Position numbers and translations under genes: made by a program | Assembly: GCA_026214975.1 (NCBI GenBank) | Contig: JAOBSW010000259.1 | Span: 1-64,000, forward strand | Source of the DNA: Gentiana macrophylla | Taxonomy: Eukaryota; Streptophyta; Magnoliopsida; Gentianales; Gentianaceae | Length of the DNA stretch: 64,000 nt | Direction: 5' to 3' | The notes under the pieces: model-generated | Databases searched by the model: none | What the model was told of the DNA's origin: nothing | Seen by the model: only the letters and a program-made list of their open reading frames with translations | Shown here: one piece after another, positions 58,438 to 64,000 of the stretch | Layout of the letters: each line of letters begins with the position of its first letter | Numbering within the stretch: the stretch's first letter is position 1

Positions 58438-58725
58438 GGGTTTAATTTCTGGATTTTACCTAGTATACCTCGGTAGCATGATCTGCCCGGGAAATCATGG
58501 ATGAAGCATAAAATCTTAAATCCAGATCTTACGAGGTGTCGGGCCAGGTAAAATCTTTAATCTGCTCTATTATGAGAATGTATTGAAGAATTTCTTCATT
58601 TTCAGCAATGATTTCAAAGTTATATATATATATATATTTCTATTTGTTTATTTTCAGGCTTTGATTTCGCAGATTTGGAAAAGGAAGCATCTAATCCTAA
58701 AGTGTGAGTCGTTCGTTCACATGAT
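58438..58725 (+). repeat. Duplicated upstream module, copy 2 (before ALG1)
   Basis: Nearly identical to 53520-53843 but lacking 11 bases near its start and with a shorter TA run. The exon-like segment 58658-58703 is bordered by TTTTCAG and GTGAGT. A further acceptor (CCAG at 58817-58820) lies just before the ALG1 start codon. This layout fits a non-coding 5'-UTR exon spliced to the first coding exon. Confidence 0.85.
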
Positions 58726-58834
58726 TATTATTGTATTTTGTTATTTTCATACACTCACTGCAGAAGTCGTGTTTTTGCCCTTAATTATTATCAGTTACTC
58801 AATCTAGTTTCACAATACCAGGCAAGGTGAACTG

Positions 58835-61800
58835 ATGATTAGACGGAGAGGCCGAGCAGCAGTGGTGGTTCTAGGTGACATTGGCCGAAGTCCTCGCATG
58901 CAATTTCATGCTCTTTCACTTGCTTCCCAGGTATATATATTACTCTTTAAACACGTTTCATTTATGTAATAAGTTTTTGCCCATGCAATTGTGATGGCTG
59001 CTAACTGCATTTTTTTGTGCAAATTCACATTGTTTTAATTTGGTTTCAATGTGTTTGTATGTGTTAACCCTCTATGACAGCCATTGACCTTTTGATATAT
59101 GTTTGTTGTGCATTGGTTTCTCATGAGATATTTAGGTGTGTTTTGGCAAGCATTATTTTCACTTTAACCATACCACTTTATCTCATTGAATAAATAAACT
59201 TTTTTCACCGGAATAAAGTTATTTTCCCTTCCTTGCCTTTCGAGTCAGAATACCATTGTATGTGAAGATACTCAATGCAATTCAATTCAATCATCTTAAC
59301 TAAATTTATTTATCGAATAAGAATAAATGCAAACTAATTCATGTCCAGACGGACCCTTAGTATCACATTTATCTTGGTTGCTGCTTTTGTTGTAATTTTC
59401 TTTCCCTAAAACATAATGGATCACGCTTTTATGGTATCTGGTAGTGGTAAACAACTATCTTATCTAAAGAGATGCTATGGATTCATAGTGCCATTCAAAA
59501 TTGTCTTTGCCTATTTCCTAGTGCTTACGGATTTGCCATCCAATCTTTACAGAGATTTTGGCCTTTCATCCAGAAGTTAATATGATTTCTTGTGGGTTTC
59601 ACTGCTCTGGTTATTCTTACATTTGTTTTCCTCTTGTTCTTTGTTAAGCAGGCTAGCTTAGAGGTGGACATTGTGGCATATGGAGGTCCGTGATAATTCA
59701 GAGTGATTGACAATTTGCTTAGATAATTTTGGTTGATGCTTCTTTTCTGACTAATTCATGCCTGACATCAGTTAATGTAGCTTTGACTATTTAATTTAAT
59801 TTGATGTGTTTATATGCGTGTGTGTGACAGATTATGGGTAAAATTGTTTTGGGCACTGGCATGTTTTTGTTTATCTCTTTGAAAAAGTTGTCCATTGACT
59901 ATAATTTCCATGTTCTGCTGCTATGTTTGCTTCTTGATATTTTATGAAGTATTTATGGTGCTACTTTTTCTTTTGCACGTCCGTGTTTTCTAAATGATGG
60001 ATAAGTTGGATCATACTTCTCCGCCTCTAAAAGAGTCACTACTTTACTTTATTAAGAAACTTGTGTTGTCTTTTGTTATTGTATAGACTCATATTTACAC
60101 CCTTTATCAAATGTTTTTTAGGAAGTGAAAGGATTATGATTAGTAAACGAGGTAGGTGATTAAGGGTATATTTGAAAAAGAGTAATAAATGATGTATTGC
60201 TACTCTAAACGGACGCTATTTTGGGACAACTTTTTCTTAAATAAGTGACTCAGATATGGGACGGAGGGAGTAATTTCTAAATGCCGTGATACATAGATAT
60301 GGCTGATGCATATTTTCCTTTGGTATTGAAACTTATCTGATCATTTATTTATAAGTTATACTTATGGCGTGTCATTTGACATTTGATATGCGGTAACATC
60401 TTCCCTAATGTTTTGTCGTTCAGATCTCTATCCAGCCTTAGCACAACATAAAAACATTAATCTTTATATAATGGTATGAATATAAGATGCTTCAATACCT
60501 CAAAATGATAGTTGCTTTCATTTGTACTGTCCACTCACTTAGTTATGCACTGGATCTGCAGAAACAATGGCCTACAGTTCCTCAAAGTTTGCCCAAGATA
60601 CTTTCGCCTTCATATTTGTGCTCAAGCCGTTGATTCAGTTTTTCATGCTTCTCTGGTATCTTTGTATCAAATACCAGCACCTGACTTTTTCATAGTCCAG
60701 GTGAGTTTGGATTTCTAATAATGCTGCCCAATCTTTTGTGCATTTTGTGCCTTCAACGTTGTATTTAATCTTGTCTATAAACGCTACTGAGCAAGGATGA
60801 TGTTTTCAATTTAGTTTTGGATTAGATTCACTACTTCATAGGTTTTGAAGTGCACAAAAGGCAGATGGTCATGTTCTTTATTCCCAAAGCCTATCTCCTT
60901 TATGTTGTACTGCTCTTATGCTCGTGATAATGAGTTGTATTTGTAAATGACAAGAAGTTAGCTACTGCAGAATCCTCCATCCGTTCCTACCTTGGTTGCT
61001 GTAAATGGGCAAGCTGGCTGAAGCATTCTGCTTTCATCATAGATTGGCATAATTTTGGCTACACTCTTCTTGCCTTGTCTCTTGGTAGACTTAAGCATCT
61101 TTTGTAGCATTGTATCACTGGTAAAACCTTGTGTTCGTGATTTTTTTCTTAAAAATCTGCGTGTTTTGTTAGTTAATGATCAATGTTTCGATAGGATTGA
61201 GAAGCACTATGGCAAGATGGCTGATGGTTCCTTATGTGTGACAAAGGCAATGCAACATGAGTTGGATCAGAACTGGGGTATTAAGTAAGATTATGAGCTA
61301 AATTTTATATATGTTTTTTCGGTAATCAGATGTTCTATACGCTCCTTTGTAATATATCGCATTTACTAGTGTACTAACTGATTTCCATTCTCATGTTGCA
61401 CTATTTCAGAGCTATTGTTCTTATGATCAGCCTCCTGAATTTTTTTCACCCTGCTTCACTTGTGGAGAAGCATAAGGTAATGTAACCGTGATTTGGGGTG
61501 TCTAAGTTTGAAGGATACTAACTTCATAACCACCAACTTTCAAGTGTCGCTTTTCAGTTGTTTCATAGTATTGGCAGTAGTTTGGGTCAGCCTTATGGTC
61601 TTCAAGATTGCATAAGCTTCGTAAGAAATCGAGTGGAGTGTCTCCGTAGTTTTATTTCAGTCATACATGCAGACGCCAGTTGTAACTTGATTTATCTATT
61701 ATGTTTTGCAGAAATGAAAACAATGACCCAAAGTGATCCTGATGTTACTCTTTTCACACACCAAGTTGGTAAAGAGATATTTATGAAGCAGAATAGACCC

Positions 61801-63895
61801 GCAGTGATTGTTAGCAGCACAAGCTGGTGAGTTCTCGCAAACTTTCCTTTTGTGTGTCGATGAACTTCATCTTTCTTTTAGAGTCCTTGTGTAATCATTC
61901 AGAAAACTACAACTAGTAGTGCTACTGAAGTGTGTGTATGAAAAGCTACCCGACCTGTAAAGGAGGAACCATTCATTAGATATTATAAAAATCTAGAGAG
62001 AAGAGGAAATGTGTAATTTTCAATTGATTAAACGGTAATTCAAAACTTATGTTTGAAGTTTAATCTTCGAAATAGTAGCATGATTGTACCAGGCCACAAT
62101 AAAGATAGTTATCTACAACAAAATGGCACTTATGCATAAATTTTTAAGATTTTCAATTATTTCTCAGGACTCCTGATGAAGATTTTGGTATACTTCTGGA
62201 AGCAGCACTAATGTATGATAGGAGGGTTATGCATTATTAAATGAGGATGACTCGATTCGGATGAAACTATTTGGAATAAATGTTGCAATGGGGATCGGGA
62301 GTTGTATCCCAGATTGTTATTCATAATTACAGGTAATAGCTGTGAACATTGATTCTACTGTACTTCCTGGTTATGTGGGGACCTGCTGGTCATGCTTTCT
62401 ATTTATGTAAATTAAAGGTAAGGGACCTGATAAAGAGAAATATGAGCAGAAGATTCGAAATTGAAACTAAACGGGTATGCTCCGCACAATGTGGTTGTCA
62501 GCGAGGGTTATCCGTTACTTCTTGGTAAGCCATTTGATGTTAACTGCTTGTCATGCAAGTTTTTGAGTTGGTGACCCTTCCTTTTGAATGCCTGCAGGCT
62601 CTGCTGATGTAGGTGTATGCCTCCATACTTCCTCATCCGGCTTGATCTTCCTATGAAGGTGTGGTCCATGTCTATGTTGTTTCCGGTTGTGCATGCATCA
62701 TTTTCCGATATCTAGACTCTCTTGATTATTACTAGTTCTCTGGCATGAAGGGTCTACTAATTATCTAGGCTCATATGGTTGTTGTGCTTTTAGGTCGTGG
62801 GACATGTTTGGATGTGGTCTGCCAGTCTGTGCTGTTTCCTATTCTTGGTAACTGTTTTTTGCTACTGCTTGTGCAATCTTAAAGTTCTTAGGTGGGTAAT
62901 TTCAGATGAATCAACCACACACAGCTTCAACCTGTAATGAAATTGTGTGGTTCGTGATTCATCCATTTAGGAACTCCACAAACGTGGAGTTACCATCCAA
63001 GACCAACCCTGTGCAATCAACATAGTAATCATTTCGGGATTGCTTGTTGACTTGTCTAAATTTTCTTTTCCCCAGCATTGAGGAGCTTGTTGAAGTCAAT
63101 AAGACAGGCCTTCTTTTCTCTTCATCTTCTGAACTTGCTGATCAACTCATGGTAAGAAGTTTAAGTTAGATTCCAAGACGAAAATAGAGATAATGACAAC
63201 TAAGAATGAATTCAAGAATTGTTATTAAAACAAATTACATGGAGTTCAAGTGGTGACACCGATGGGACGTGTGACAAAAATGATGGTTAATGTGAAAGAT
63301 AATAGCCATATGCTACTTGATGAATCAGGTGGTCATGCACCGATATATAATGAATTTTTCCGCTGAAATGCCAATTTTTTGTTAGTTGATAGTTGGTGGA
63401 AAGAAGGGTAATCATGTGATATAGTTAATGTTTCTTGAATTTTCCAAGCAAGTGAAGCTTTTATTTCCAAAATAAAAACATGGTCTATAAGAGGATCCGC
63501 TTTGTGAGAGATTTTTGTTTAAACCATCCATTGTACAGGCTTCCTATTCTTTGGTGTGGTTGGCATAATGTGGTTGTGCTTGTGTCTTTTGTTATTGTTG
63601 ATTCATGTATAGTACCATCCTTAATAGTTAGGCATTGTTAGAAACTGTTTTTTCTCCTTCTTTCCCGGGGTATTTATTGGGCTTAAAATGGCGGGCAGAT
63701 GTTGTTTAAAGGTTTCCCAAGTGAAAATAATGAGCTGACTTCACTAAAGAAGGGGTATTAGGAAGGAGAGCTTCAACAGAGTGGGCTACCGGATGGGAAG
63801 AGAACGCCAAACCCTTGATATCTGAGGCAAGTTTTCCGTTGTTACTTCATTGGCACATAAATAATTTGTTTTTCTTGAAGCATTTGTTTGTATGA
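58835..63895 (+). CDS. ALG1: ALG1/TURAN-type beta-1,4-mannosyltransferase (15 exons, frame-broken)
   Basis: Adds the first mannose from GDP-mannose to GlcNAc2-PP-dolichol at the cytosolic face of the ER (GT33 family). Coding exons: 58835-58930, 59652-59685, 60424-60473, 60562-60700, 60971-61120, 61195-61284, 61410-61476, 61558-61620, 61712-61826, 62168-62332, 62418-62524, 62598-62658, 62794-62847, 63076-63151 and 63699-63895. Landmarks include [86 protein letters not shown] and [14 protein letters not shown]. Nearly all introns are GT-AG. About ten single-base indels break the frame (for example near 61000 in an A run and 61101 in a T run), often compensating. The end is uncertain: a GC donor may follow 63826. 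Confidence 0.9.
60016..60270. mobile_element. Stowaway MITE in ALG1 intron 2, 255 bp
   Basis: Left end CTTCTCCGCCTCTAAAAGAG and right end, on the other strand, CTCCCTCCGTCCCATATCTG form degraded inverted repeats with TA on both sides (60014-60015, 60271-60272). It lies within the intron between exons 2 and 3. Confidence 0.75.
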
Positions 63896-64000
63896 AACCT
63901 TCTTGTTGTCTGCCCCCAAAAAAGAAAACACTCGGAGTATATGTTTATATATATGCCTTGTTAGCATAAAGTAATTGTTAGGACGATGAACAATTGGCTA

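Overview
The window looks like nuclear DNA of a eudicot plant. It has spliced plant genes, Ty1/copia and Ty3/gypsy retrotransposons of plant lineages (Tat, Athila, SIRE-like), CACTA and Stowaway DNA transposons, and a block of organelle-derived DNA. A pair of domains resembling the N-terminus of R1-type resistance proteins weakly suggests an asterid; that is inference.

Positions 1-41256 are a nested transposon landscape. A decayed Tat-lineage Ty3/gypsy element lies on the minus strand (1-6341) and appears to have inserted into the 5' LTR of a decayed copia element (6342-23489). The copia element was itself split by a CACTA transposon (about 10090-17851) and by a 1.7 kb solo LTR with a perfect target duplication (19774-21474). 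The CACTA element carries two diverged R1-type N-terminal domains on the minus strand, an LTR-like block and a Stowaway MITE. Next come an old LTR-like region with 105-bp tandem repeats (23490-25240) and organelle-derived sequence (25240-27600) with a group II intron domain V, plastid trnI-CAU and a degraded trnN-GUU. The same block holds two LINE reverse-transcriptase fragments. A complete 13.6 kb Athila-type element (27611-41256) follows, with two 1363-bp LTRs and the target duplication ACTCT.

Positions 41257-64000 are AT-rich with few genes. They hold a probable solo LTR (46749-47594), a DUF538 gene on the minus strand (49641-50106), MITEs, and a copia RNase H scrap (about 52700-52980). 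Two plus-strand genes lie at the right: gluconokinase (54480-56156) and the dolichol-pathway mannosyltransferase ALG1/TURAN (58835-63895, 15 exons). A roughly 300-bp module containing an exon-like segment is duplicated upstream of both.

All three ordinary genes keep their family motifs and the spliced genes keep their splice sites, but all carry single-base frame breaks, several in short homopolymers. The two Athila LTRs differ mainly around CG-rich stretches. Together this suggests residual long-read assembly errors, so 'pseudogene' verdicts on the single-copy genes are provisional.
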